Shown: piece after piece, positions 48,201 to 55,337 of the stretch
Layout: each line of letters starts with the position of its first letter
How positions within the stretch are numbered: position 1 is the stretch's first letter
Assembly: GCA_023954415.1 (NCBI GenBank)
Contig: JAMLIB010000001.1
Coordinates: 452,001 to 516,000 of the forward strand
DNA from: Trueperaceae bacterium
Lineage (GTDB): Bacteria > Deinococcota > Deinococci > Deinococcales > Trueperaceae
Direction: 5' to 3'
Length of the DNA stretch: 64,000 nt
Translations under genes and position numbers: made by a program
The notes under the pieces: generated by a model
Database searches by the model: none
What the model saw: only the letters and a program-made list of their open reading frames with translations
What the model was told of the DNA's origin: nothing

Positions 48201-48625
48201 ATCCAGAAGCCGATGCGCTCCGTCATGGCGTTCCAGTCCTGGATGTTGCTGAAGACGTCGGCGCGACAGAGAGCGTTGAACTCCGCTATGCCGTACTCGT
48301 CGATCTGACCCTTGTTCGTGAAGCCGAGGCGCTTCTCGATGGCGATCTCGACGGGGAGGCCGTGCGTGTCCCAGCCGCCCTTGCGTCCGACCCGGTAGCC
48401 CTGCATCGTCTTGAAGCGCGGGAACAGGTCCTTGAAGGCGCGGGCGATCACGTGGTGGATGCCGGGCTTCCCGTTCGCCGTCGGCGGACCTTCGTAGAAC
48501 ACCCAGTCGCCGCGCGGCGCTGGGCGGTCGACGCTGCGCCTGAAGACGTCGCGCTCCCGCCAGAGCTGGATGACGCGCTTCTCCAGCGCGGGGAAGTCGA
48601 CGTTTGAGTTGACCTCGTCGAACAT
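45257..48625 (-). CDS. ileS: Isoleucyl-tRNA synthetase, IleRS2-like with GIHH signature
   Basis: Charges tRNA-Ile, with an editing domain. 1122 residues from ATG 48625; GAGG stands 8 bases upstream. The class I signature usually HIGH reads GIHH at residues 55-58 (GPPTANGKPGIHH), the first and third positions being exchanged. WTTTPWTLAANSGLAV marks the editing domain, and GEKMSKSKGNTVDPW is the KMSKS loop. The long C-terminal part (LKPNLPRLGKRVGKLIPQLR) and the overall length fit the eukaryote-like type 2 IleRS, a class known for low sensitivity to mupirocin. An upstream ATG-equivalent adding 20 residues is less likely. A T-box leader controls it. Confidence 0.96.
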   Translation of the reverse strand: MFDEVNSNVDFPALEKRVIQLWRERDVFRRSVDRPAPRGDWVFYEGPPTANGKPGIHHVIARAFKDLFPRFKTMQGYRVGRKGGWDTHGLPVEIAIEKRLGFTNKGQIDEYGIAEFNALCRADVFSNIQDWNAMTERIGFWIDLADPYITYTNEYIESCWWIMKDLFDRGLLVEDYKTTWHSPSSNTTLASHEVSLGYQEDVEDPSIYPKFPAILGDLVARGVVAADETRPVSFLAWTTTPWTLAANSGLAVRADATYALVAGPARRREPAGERELYLLANELVARVFEAGTYEVLGSVPGATLAGATYRPLLVGRPGDGADPSSAYRVVADDFVSLTDGTGIVHVAPAYGDLDVGRAHGLPAIFSVDLTGKVMPEVRLVPDEDAALGTGSDALGARGPYAGVWFKDADSAITADLDAAGRMFDSGTVRHAYPFNWRDGKPLMNVAKRSWYVRTTAVKELLLANNDRIGWHPDHVRTGRFGKWLENNIDWALSRERYWGAPMPVWETEDGGKKVCVGSVAELERLTGRDLKDLDLHRPYVDEITFELDGETYRRVPYTVDVWFESGAMPYAQWHYLGDASGPEAKERLAANFPADYICEAVDQTRGWFYSLHALATLLTDPGDEASGRRPGPLARLSAPTSAFKNVNVLGHIVDENGEKMSKSKGNTVDPWSVLDVQGADALRWYLYSASPPESTKRFSAGLVDETLRDFFLTLWNVYGFFVLYANLEEPDLASAPPRAERPLVDRWLVSRLNAVVAGVTAALEGFDPTTASRLVRDFVVDEVSNWYVRRNRRRFWRSGQVQGESGKRMLDPDSLSAYATLHEALVAVTKLMAPMAPFTSEALYQNLVLRHDPSAPDSVHLTDWPQAEAAAIDEDLMRDMRALMRLVELGRAARAASGVKLRQPLPEVLVRVRSEEELEGVRSLSDQLLDELNVKAVRFLAVTDDFVDYALKPNLPRLGKRVGKLIPQLRAALEGMDGRAVAANVRAGLPTTVALADTTLELEPEDLLLDARSPEGYAAQEERGYLVALDTRVSDVLRREGLVRDVVRLVQNGRKAAGLDVSDRIALSIRAEGELAEAVREHGATLAREVLAVSLDDAPAPGSFQESHEVEGASLTFAIRKA

Positions 48626-48668
48626 GCGGCTCACCTCGTCCCCGAGGTCCGTGGGAGCGGGTACACGA

Positions 48669-49007
48669 CAAGGCGCCCCAGCCACGATGTGTTGGGGCGC
48701 CTCGGGAGCGCGGTACCACCCAACCGTGCCGTTCGCCGTCGCCGGCGTCGGCCTCGCCGACCGCCGCTGCTGAAGCGACGGCCCGGTGCTGTCACGGGCA
48801 CCGCCCGGCTCCGTCTACCACCTACTGGACGTTCCGCGGCCCAGGGCAGGCTTCGGGGAGCGGCTCGGGGAGGATACCTGACGCGCCGACCGGCCTCCGG
48901 GCTCTCACCGTTCCCGGATCGCTGTGGGCGGCCCCATGCGCGAGGACTGTTCCCGTCGTCGCCTTGGCCTTGCGAGGAGCGGTGACGTTGGTCACGTCCT
49001 CTGAGCG
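48669..49007 (-). promoter_or_regulatory. T-box leader of ileS
   Basis: The minus strand between the ileS promoter and start carries the T-box sequence GGGTGGTACCGCG (48709-48721), which pairs with the free 3' end of uncharged tRNA. Next is a 10-bp GC-rich hairpin (AGGCGCCCCA at 48671-48680 with its complement at 48693-48702), the terminator side. Upstream, GACGGGAACAGT and CGGGAACGGTGAGAGCCCGG resemble stem I base and distal loop, and AUC, an isoleucine codon, stands at 48873-48875 as the likely specifier. No long U-run follows the hairpin, so control could be transcriptional or translational. Confidence 0.8.
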
Positions 49008-49013
49008 CGTGAC

Positions 49014-49044
49014 ACTTTACAACCAGCAGTGTCGGCGCTAGACT
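49014..49044. promoter_or_regulatory. Overlapping divergent promoters for rho (+) and ileS (-)
   Basis: For rho, TTTACA (49016-49021), 17 bases and TAGACT (49039-49044). For ileS, TAAAGT on the minus strand (49014-49019) as a -10 box, with a weak -35. The two occupy the same DNA. An inverted repeat GACACT/AGTGTC (49011-49016 and 49028-49033) lies across them. Confidence 0.5.
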
Positions 49045-49333
49045 CAAACGTAGCAGCAGGCATGAGGCACGTCAATAGGTACTGTTGCTGCCCCTAAGCA
49101 CAACCAGGCGCTTCCTGGTACGGCAACCAAGCCAGCAACCGACCGTCGACTTGAGCGACCGTTCGCCTCCGCGGCGCCAAGGAGCGACCCCTCGAAAGGC
49201 GATACGCCTCCGTGCGGCAGCGTGGTGGACAGGTCGAAGGCCGGAAGCGCCCGGATCCTGAAGGAAACGTGTCGTGGTTCACGCGTCGGATAGAACGCAG
49301 ACCGTGTAGCCGGAAGGTGCCTAAGGAGATGGC
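49045..49333 (+). promoter_or_regulatory. Long rho 5' leader
   Basis: About 285 bases separate the promoter from ATG 49334. The only clear structure is ACCAGG-CGCTT-CCTGGT near 49105-49121. Long leaders before rho are known sites of Rho-dependent autoregulation in other bacteria; no small ORF with a convincing ribosome site was seen. Confidence 0.35.
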
Positions 49334-50980
49334 ATGAGCCCGAAAGAAGAAGCGCGTCCCGTCGCGACCGACGTAGTGGAGGCGCCAGCCCCCCGCAAGC
49401 GTGGTCGGCCTCGCAAGAACCCGGAGGCCGCCGCGGCGGCGCCCGCGCCGGCCCCGGTCGCGCCCACGCAGGCGCCGGTCGTCGACGAACCCCCTGCGCG
49501 GAGCGAACCCTCCGCGCGGAGCGAAGAGGACGGCGGTAACGAGCGTCAGCGCGGGAGGGCGGCCAAGTCCGGCGTGGAGGAGCCGCGGCGTTCCGGGGGC
49601 GGGCGCCAGGCGGAGCCGGTCCAGGACGACGCGGACGATGGCGCCGAGGGCGAGGACTCCGCGGCGGGCGGCGAGGACGGCCAGCGGGGCCGCGGCCGTA
49701 ACCGCCGCAACCGCACGGCGCGCAAGCCCGGCTACAACTTCCGGGAGCTGCACTCGAAGATCCTGCCCGAACTGCACCTGCTCGCCAAGGAAGTCCAGCT
49801 CGAGGACTACCGTCGCATGAGCAAGGACGACCTGGTCGTTGCCATCCTGGAGCGCTCGGCCGAGAGCGAGGGTCTGAGGCTCGTCAAGGGCTACCTCGAG
49901 ATCTCGTCCGACGGGTACGGCTTCCTCCAGGAGTCGCTCCTGCAGAACAACACCCGTAGCGTCATCGTCTCGGCCGGTCTCATCAAGCAGTTCCGCTTGC
50001 GCACGGGCGACCTCATCCTAGGCAAGGCCCGGCGCCCGCGCGAGAACGAGCGCTACGGCACCCTCATCAGGGTCGAGGCCGTCAACAACGTCGACCCGTT
50101 CCAGTCGTCCAAGCGCCCGCGGTTCGAGGAGCTCACCCCGACCTTCCCGGAAGCGCGCATCAAGCTGGAGACCGTCGGCAACGAGCTCTCCACGCGCGTC
50201 ATCGACCTGCTCGCGCCCATCGGCCGCGGCCAGCGCGGTCTGATCGTCGCGCCGCCGAAGGCGGGCAAGACGACCCTGCTCAAGAAGATCGCCAACGCCG
50301 TCGTGGCTAACGAGCCCGACATCAAGGTGATCGTGCTCCTCGTGGACGAGCGGCCCGAGGAGGTCACAGACTTCCGCGAGTCGGTCCACGGCGTCGAGGT
50401 CATCGCGAGCACGTTCGACGAGCCCCCCAGCAACCACATCCGCGTGGCGGAGTTCGTGCACGAGCGCGCGCGGCGCATCGTCGAGGACAGCGGTCACGTC
50501 ATGATCCTCCTCGACTCGATAACGCGGCTCGCCCGGGCCAACAACCTCGTGACGCCCCCGACGGGCCGCACCCTCTCGGGCGGCCTGGACTCGAACGCCC
50601 TCCACTGGCCGAAGCGCTTCCTGGGCGCCGCACGCAACATCCGCGGCGGCGGCAGCCTCAGCATCCTCGCCACCGCCCTCGTCGAGACGGGCTCGCGCAT
50701 GGACGACGTGATCTTCGAGGAGTTCAAGGGCACCGGCAACATGGAGCTGCACCTCAGCAGGCACCTCGAGGAGCGGCGCATCTTCCCGGCCATCGACATC
50801 CTCAAGTCGGGCACGCGCCGCGAGGACCTGCTCCTCAGCGAGGACGTGCTTGCCAAGATGTGGCTCCTGCGTAAGGTCATCTCGGACATGGACCCGGCCG
50901 AGGCCATGGAGATGCTCCTCGGGCGCCTCGGACGCAGCAAGAGCAACGCCGAGTTCCTCGCTACCCTCACCCAGGGCTGA
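49334..50980 (+). CDS. rho: Transcription termination factor Rho
   Basis: Hexameric RNA-dependent ATPase that ends transcription. 548 residues from ATG 49334 (AAGGAG 6 bases upstream). Residues 1-130 are a low-complexity Ala/Pro/Arg/Glu extension before the Rho N-domain (YNFRELHSKILPELHLLAKE), a feature of high-GC Rho proteins. The RNA-binding cold-shock-like domain follows (VKGYLEISSDGYGFLQESLL). Walker A is IVAPPKAGKTTLLKKIANAV, Walker B LLDSITRLARANN, and GGSLSILATALVETGSRMDD is the R-loop region. An M23 peptidase gene begins 13 bases after the stop. Confidence 0.97.
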   Translation: MSPKEEARPVATDVVEAPAPRKRGRPRKNPEAAAAAPAPAPVAPTQAPVVDEPPARSEPSARSEEDGGNERQRGRAAKSGVEEPRRSGGGRQAEPVQDDADDGAEGEDSAAGGEDGQRGRGRNRRNRTARKPGYNFRELHSKILPELHLLAKEVQLEDYRRMSKDDLVVAILERSAESEGLRLVKGYLEISSDGYGFLQESLLQNNTRSVIVSAGLIKQFRLRTGDLILGKARRPRENERYGTLIRVEAVNNVDPFQSSKRPRFEELTPTFPEARIKLETVGNELSTRVIDLLAPIGRGQRGLIVAPPKAGKTTLLKKIANAVVANEPDIKVIVLLVDERPEEVTDFRESVHGVEVIASTFDEPPSNHIRVAEFVHERARRIVEDSGHVMILLDSITRLARANNLVTPPTGRTLSGGLDSNALHWPKRFLGAARNIRGGGSLSILATALVETGSRMDDVIFEEFKGTGNMELHLSRHLEERRIFPAIDILKSGTRREDLLLSEDVLAKMWLLRKVISDMDPAEAMEMLLGRLGRSKSNAEFLATLTQG

Positions 50981-50993
50981 GGTCGGCGCCGAC

Positions 50994-51584
50994 GTGAAGG
51001 GGGGCGCCGCTGTCCGCGCCGGGCGGCGCGCCCCTCGTCGGTCGGTCTGGCTGTTGGCGGTCGTGCTCGGCCTCGCGTTCGCGGCCGAGCCGGGGGCTGG
51101 CGGCGTGGCGGCACGGCGCGCCACCCTGCGCGCCGCTCAGGCGGCCGCGCTCGCCGGCGCCCTCGACTCCTTGCGGGGCGTCGACTGGAGCACCACGGGC
51201 TTCGCGCTGCCCGTGCAAGGGCGCGTCTCCTCCTACTTCGGCTGGCGGAACGTCTCGGTCAACGGCAACCGTTACCACGGCGGCCTCGACATCGCCGCGC
51301 CGTCCGGCACGCCCGTGAAGGCGGCGCGCTCCGGCGTCGTCACCCGCGCAGGGTGGTGGGGGACTTACGGCAACGTCGTGGTGCTCGACCACGGCGACGG
51401 CAGCGAGACGCGTTACGCCCACCTCAGCGCGGTGGCCGTGCGCGTGGGCCAGGCCCTCAGGCAGGGCGACGTGCTCGGCGCGGTCGGCAGCACGGGCGCC
51501 TCGACCGGCCCGCACCTGCACTTCGAGGTCCGTTTCGACGGCCGGGCGGTCGACCCCCTGCCGTACCTGCAGGGGCGTCTTTAA
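50994..51584 (+). CDS. M23-family metallopeptidase (LytM type), secreted
   Basis: Cell-wall endopeptidase fold, 196 residues from GTG 50994. An N-terminal hydrophobic segment (VWLLAVVLGLAFAAEPGAGG) should export it. The M23 domain begins FALPVQGRVSSYFGWRN; the zinc site is visible in YHGGLDIAAPSGTPV (His and Asp) and GPHLHFEVRFDG (HxH). It lacks the coiled coil of EnvC-type activators but keeps all zinc ligands, so it is probably an active peptidoglycan hydrolase or regulator. Close behind rho and possibly read on the same transcript. Confidence 0.9.
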   Translation: MKGGAAVRAGRRAPRRSVWLLAVVLGLAFAAEPGAGGVAARRATLRAAQAAALAGALDSLRGVDWSTTGFALPVQGRVSSYFGWRNVSVNGNRYHGGLDIAAPSGTPVKAARSGVVTRAGWWGTYGNVVVLDHGDGSETRYAHLSAVAVRVGQALRQGDVLGAVGSTGASTGPHLHFEVRFDGRAVDPLPYLQGRL

Positions 51585-51669
51585 GAGGCGGGGTCTCGCG
51601 TCCCGGCCGGTGCGGTAGTCTTGGGCATGCCTCGGTGACGGACGGCGCGGCCGCCCGTTGGTCGCCAAA

Positions 51670-51702
51670 TCGGAACCGTTCCGAGGTAAAAGGTTGTAGA
51701 GT
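51670..51702 (+). promoter_or_regulatory. Rrf2 promoter with a perfect palindromic operator
   Basis: TCGGAAC-C-GTTCCGA (51670-51684) is a perfect 7-1-7 palindrome, placed where the -35 would be. TAGAGT (51697-51702) is the -10. This is the layout of an autoregulated Rrf2/IscR promoter. The message would have a short leader to ATG 51739, with GGGGAGG 7 bases before it. Confidence 0.6.
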
Positions 51703-51738
51703 GGGCGAAGGCGGTCAGGCCGCTGGGGAGGTCAAGGC

Positions 51739-52188
51739 ATGTGGGTATCGACCAAAGCGCAGTACGGCATGAGGGCCCTCGTGGAAGTGGCGCTCAGCGG
51801 CGACGAACCCATCAGCCTCAAGACGGTCGCCGAACGCCAACTGCTCAGCCACCAGTACCTGGAACAGATCTTCGCCATCCTGCGCCGCGCCGGCATCGTC
51901 GAGGCGATCAGGGGCGCGCACGGCGGTTACCGCCTCGCGCGGCCGCTCGAGGAGATCGACAGCCTCGAGGTCGTCGAGTTGCTGGAGGGCAGCGTGGCGC
52001 CCGTCAGCTGCATCGTCGACTCCGCCAACTGCGTCCGCGCCGGCATGTGCTCGACCGAGAGCCTCTGGCGGCGCGTGGACGCGGCCGTGCGTCAGGTCCT
52101 GCGCTCCACTAGCCTCGCCGACCTGGTGCAGCAGCGCCGGCTGCTCGGCATCCAGCCGTTGCCGCAGTACCTCGGGCGCGACGACTGA
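51739..52188 (+). CDS. Rrf2-family transcriptional regulator with Fe-S cluster cysteines (IscR-like)
   Basis: A 149-residue winged-helix regulator. MWVSTKAQYGMRALVEVALS and the recognition helix region SLKTVAERQLLSHQYLEQIF are canonical, and GAHGGYRLARPLEEI forms the wing. Cys91, Cys98 and Cys104 (SCIVDSANCVRAGMC) are the three cluster ligands of IscR-like proteins, so it probably senses Fe-S cluster supply. The cysteine desulfurase gene follows 13 bases downstream, which fits control of cluster assembly. A perfect palindrome over its own promoter suggests autoregulation. Confidence 0.92.
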   Translation: MWVSTKAQYGMRALVEVALSGDEPISLKTVAERQLLSHQYLEQIFAILRRAGIVEAIRGAHGGYRLARPLEEIDSLEVVELLEGSVAPVSCIVDSANCVRAGMCSTESLWRRVDAAVRQVLRSTSLADLVQQRRLLGIQPLPQYLGRDD

Positions 52189-52201
52189 CGAGTTCCACCC
52201 C

Positions 52202-53365
52202 GTGCAGCCGATATCGGGTATCTACCTGGACCACGCGGCCACGACGCCTCTCGATGAGCGCGTCCTTGGCGCCATGCTGCCGTACCTGAAGAGCGAGTTC
52301 GGCAACCCCTCGAGCGTTCATCGCCTCGGTCAGACGGCCAGGCGCGGGGTGGAGGAGGCGCGGGAGCGCGTCGCCGCGACGCTGGCCGTGCGGTCGCGCC
52401 AGGTCGTCTTCACGTCCGGAGCGACAGAGGCCGACGACCAGGCCGTCTTCGCGGCCGCGGCCGCGCGGCCGGGTGGGCTCGTGGTGAGCGCCGGCGAGCA
52501 CGCCGCCGTGCTCGAGGCGGCCCGCCGCTTGGCAGCTCGAGGGCGCGACGTGACCTTCGTGCCGCTCGCGCCGGACGGCGGCTCGCCGCTCGCCGCGTGG
52601 GAGGCCGCCCTCGCCGCGCAGGCGACGCGCGGCGGCACCGCGCTGGTCGCCGCCATGCTCGTCAACAACGAGACCGGCGCGCTGCTCGACGTAGGGGCCG
52701 TCGCCGAGCTGGCGCACGCCCACGGCGCCCTCTTCCTCTGCGACGCGGTGCAAGGTTACGGCGTCGAGGAGTTCACCCTCGCGAGCCTTGGAGCCGACTT
52801 CGTGACGCTCTCGGCGCACAAGATCTATGGGCCGAAGGGCGCGGGAGCGCTCGTCTTCAGGGAAGGCAGCGAGCCGGCCCCGCTGCTGGCCGGCGGCGCG
52901 CAGGAGCGCGGCCACCGGCCCGGCACCCACGCCGTGCCAGCCATCGTCGGGCTCGGGGCCGCGGCGGCCCTCGCCGCCGAGCGGCTGCCCGCCGAGCGGG
53001 CGCGGCTCGCCGGCCTGCAAGCGCGCTTCGAGGCCGCTGCCGGCGCCATCCCGGGCGTGGCGATCAACGCCGCCGGGACGCCTAGGTCCGTCAAGCACAC
53101 GAACCTGCGCGTGCGGGGCGCAGACGGCGAGACGCTGCTTATGCTGCTCGACGAGGCTGGGGTGTACGCCAGCGCCGGTTCGGCGTGCGCCGCGGGCAGC
53201 GTGGAGCCTAGCCACGTCCTCCTGGCCATGGGGCTGGGACGGGACGAGGCGAAGGCGAGCGTCAGGTTCAGCTACGGCAAGGCCGTCGACGAGGCGCTAG
53301 TCGATGAGGCGGCGAGCCGGTTGAGCGCCGTCGTCGAACGAGCACGCTCGGTCGTGGCGTCGTAG
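52202..53365 (+). CDS. Cysteine desulfurase, NifS/IscS family
   Basis: PLP enzyme that removes sulfur from cysteine for Fe-S clusters or tRNA thiolation, 387 residues. YLDHAATTPLDERVLGAMLP is the typical start, FTSGATEADDQAVFAAAAAR the PLP-phosphate segment, and VTLSAHKIYGPKGAGALVFR carries the Schiff-base Lys. The active-site Cys is in the flexible loop YASAGSACAAGSVEPSHVLL. The GTG start has only a weak ribosome site, so coupling to the Rrf2 gene is likely. No IscU or Isc chaperone gene is present; the organism may use Suf scaffolds elsewhere, or this enzyme may serve tRNA modification. Confidence 0.93.
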   Translation: MQPISGIYLDHAATTPLDERVLGAMLPYLKSEFGNPSSVHRLGQTARRGVEEARERVAATLAVRSRQVVFTSGATEADDQAVFAAAAARPGGLVVSAGEHAAVLEAARRLAARGRDVTFVPLAPDGGSPLAAWEAALAAQATRGGTALVAAMLVNNETGALLDVGAVAELAHAHGALFLCDAVQGYGVEEFTLASLGADFVTLSAHKIYGPKGAGALVFREGSEPAPLLAGGAQERGHRPGTHAVPAIVGLGAAAALAAERLPAERARLAGLQARFEAAAGAIPGVAINAAGTPRSVKHTNLRVRGADGETLLMLLDEAGVYASAGSACAAGSVEPSHVLLAMGLGRDEAKASVRFSYGKAVDEALVDEAASRLSAVVERARSVVAS

Positions 53366-53383
53366 GGCGCTACTAGGGGACGG

Positions 53384-54589
53384 TCAGGCCGACTTGCGTG
53401 CTGCCACGGTCGCCAACAGCCTGGCGGGTTCGTCGAGGTCCAGGACCTCGACGTGCAGCTGCGTGATCCCGCTGCCGGGCACCTCGAACATCAGCGGCAT
53501 GAGGGCGCGCTCCATCACGGAGCGCAGTGCGCGGGCACCCGTCTTCAGCGCCTGGGCGCGCCTGGCCACCTCGAGCAGCGCCTCGTCGGAGAAGGTCAGC
53601 TTCACGCCGTCGAAGCCGAAGAGCTCCTGGTACTGCTTCACGAGCGCGTTCCGGGGCTTCGTGAGCACGTCGACGAGCGCCTCGAGGCTGAGCTCCTCCA
53701 AGCGCACGACGACGGGCAGACGCCCGATGAGCTCGGGGATGAGGCCGAACGCCATCAGGTCGGAAGGCATCACTTCCGCTCCGGCCAACGGGTCGCCCTC
53801 GGAGGCCGCCGGGGTCTGGAAGCCCACCTTGGCGACGTCCAGCCGGCGGCGCAGGATGGCGTCGAGGCCCTCGAAGGCCCCGCCGCAGATGAACAGGATG
53901 TTGCTAGTATCGACGTCGATCAGTTCCTGGTGCGGATGCTTGCGCCCACCCTGGGGCGGAACGTGCGTGACCGTGCCCTCGATGATCTTGAGCAGGGCCT
54001 GCTGGACGCCCTCGCCGCTCACGTCGCGCGTGATGGACGGACCCTCGGACTTGCGGCCGATCTTGTCGATCTCGTCGACGTAGATGATGCCCCGCTCCGC
54101 CGCGGCCACGTCGTAATCGGCCACCTGTAGGAGGCGGAGGATGATGTTCTCGACATCGTCGCCGACGTAGCCGGCCTCCGTGAGCGTGGTGGCGTCGGCG
54201 ATGGCGAACGGCACGTCGAGCGTGCGCGCGAGCGTCTGGGCGAGCAGCGTCTTGCCGGTCCCGGATGGGCCGATGAGGAGCACGTTGCTCTTCTGCAGCT
54301 CCGTATGGGGGTTGGCGATGCGGCGCGAGTGGTTGTAGACGGCCACGGCGAGGGCGCGCTTGGCGGCCTCCTGCTCGATGACGTAGGCGTCGAGCTCGCG
54401 CTTGATCTCGCGCGGTTGGAGGCTCCGTAGGTGCACGAACGGCTTGGCGGGCGCCCCGGCCTCCGCCACGACGTCGTGGACGCGCCCCGCGCACTGGTCG
54501 CAGATGTGCGCCCCGCCGCCCGGTGCTGCCACGAGGAAGCGCACCTCCGTGTGGGCGCGTCCACAGAAGCTGCAGTGGGTGGCCGTCAT
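53384..54589 (-). CDS. clpX: ATP-dependent Clp protease ATPase subunit ClpX
   Basis: AAA+ unfoldase that feeds ClpP, 401 residues. The N-terminal zinc-binding domain shows [11 protein letters not shown] and ICDQCAG (four Cys). [20 protein letters not shown] is Walker [16 protein letters not shown] Walker B, and [20 protein letters not shown] is a ClpX signature. IGF/LGF-type contact with ClpP is likely at VGFQ or [15 protein letters not shown], which is the sensor region. ATG 54589 overlaps the clpP stop (ATGA). Order tig-clpP-clpX is classic. Confidence 0.97.
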   Translation of the reverse strand: MTATHCSFCGRAHTEVRFLVAAPGGGAHICDQCAGRVHDVVAEAGAPAKPFVHLRSLQPREIKRELDAYVIEQEAAKRALAVAVYNHSRRIANPHTELQKSNVLLIGPSGTGKTLLAQTLARTLDVPFAIADATTLTEAGYVGDDVENIILRLLQVADYDVAAAERGIIYVDEIDKIGRKSEGPSITRDVSGEGVQQALLKIIEGTVTHVPPQGGRKHPHQELIDVDTSNILFICGGAFEGLDAILRRRLDVAKVGFQTPAASEGDPLAGAEVMPSDLMAFGLIPELIGRLPVVVRLEELSLEALVDVLTKPRNALVKQYQELFGFDGVKLTFSDEALLEVARRAQALKTGARALRSVMERALMPLMFEVPGSGITQLHVEVLDLDEPARLLATVAARKSA

Positions 54590-55206
54590 CTGGCGCCCTT
54601 GGCGCCGTCGACGCGCCCGGGGCCGCGGGGCTCGATGACCTTGTCGATCAGCCCGTAGGCGAGGGCCTGCTGGGGGGCCATGAAGTTGTCGCGCTCCATG
54701 TCGCGGCGCAACTGCTCGACGGCGACGCCGGTGTGGCGGTGGTAGATGGTCTCCATCATGTCGCGCAGGTCCTCGAACTCGCGCGCCTGAACGGCGAGGT
54801 CGGGGAGGCTCGAGCGCGGGAAGCCGGCCGAGCCCGCGTGGATCATGATGCGGCTATGCGGCAGGGCGACGCGGTGCCCGGCCGCTCCGGCCGTCAGGAT
54901 CAGCGAGCCCATCGACATGGCGATGCCGACGCAGTTCGTGTGCACCGGCGCGGAGATGAACTGCATGACGTCGTAGATGGCGAGGCCGGCGTACACTTCG
55001 CCGCCGGGGCTGTTGATGAACATGTTGATGGGCTGCTCGCTCGACTGCGAGTCGAGGAGGAGCAGTTGGGCGGTCACGACGTTGGCGACCTCCGAGTCGA
55101 TGGCCGAGCCGAGGAAGATGATGCGTTCCTTCAGGAGCCGGCTGTAGACGTCGTAGGTGCGCTCGCCGCGCCCGGTCTGCTCGATGACGTAAGGGATGAG
55201 CGGCAT
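54586..55206 (-). CDS. clpP: ATP-dependent Clp protease proteolytic subunit ClpP
   Basis: Serine peptidase of 206 residues that forms a double heptamer. Motifs: [40 protein letters not shown], the nucleophile Ser in [15 protein letters not shown] and the His in [15 protein letters not shown]. Start ATG 55206 lies 9 bases after a TACGCT -10-like box on the minus strand, so a leaderless or near-leaderless clpP transcript is possible. 131 bp separate it from tig, with a terminator-like hairpin. Confidence 0.97.
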   Translation of the reverse strand: MPLIPYVIEQTGRGERTYDVYSRLLKERIIFLGSAIDSEVANVVTAQLLLLDSQSSEQPINMFINSPGGEVYAGLAIYDVMQFISAPVHTNCVGIAMSMGSLILTAGAAGHRVALPHSRIMIHAGSAGFPRSSLPDLAVQAREFEDLRDMMETIYHRHTGVAVEQLRRDMERDNFMAPQQALAYGLIDKVIEPRGPGRVDGAKGAR

Positions 55207-55286
55207 CTTGCGGCTAGCGTAGCACCGGGCCGGGGCCCGTGGCGTTCCCCCACGCGGTTAGGGCGTGGCTACGGGCCATGACAGGC

Positions 55287-55313
55287 GGGGCGCCACCTGC
55301 CAGGCGGCGCCCC
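55287..55313 (-). terminator. Hairpin between tig and clpP
   Basis: Perfect 8-bp stem GGGGCGCC (55287-55294) with GGCGCCCC (55306-55313), 24 bases after the tig stop. Confidence 0.5.
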
Positions 55314-55337
55314 TGCTACCTTCGGTTCGGCCGGACC

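Noticed and set aside
46673-48607. A 644-codon plus-strand frame inside ileS
   Set aside because: Antisense to a complete IleRS; no domain, no ribosome site.
48982-48995. GTGAC/GTCAC repeat as part of T-box stem I
   Set aside because: It lies upstream of the stem I base candidate (GACGGGAACAGT) and is too short and isolated; it is treated as a separate element.
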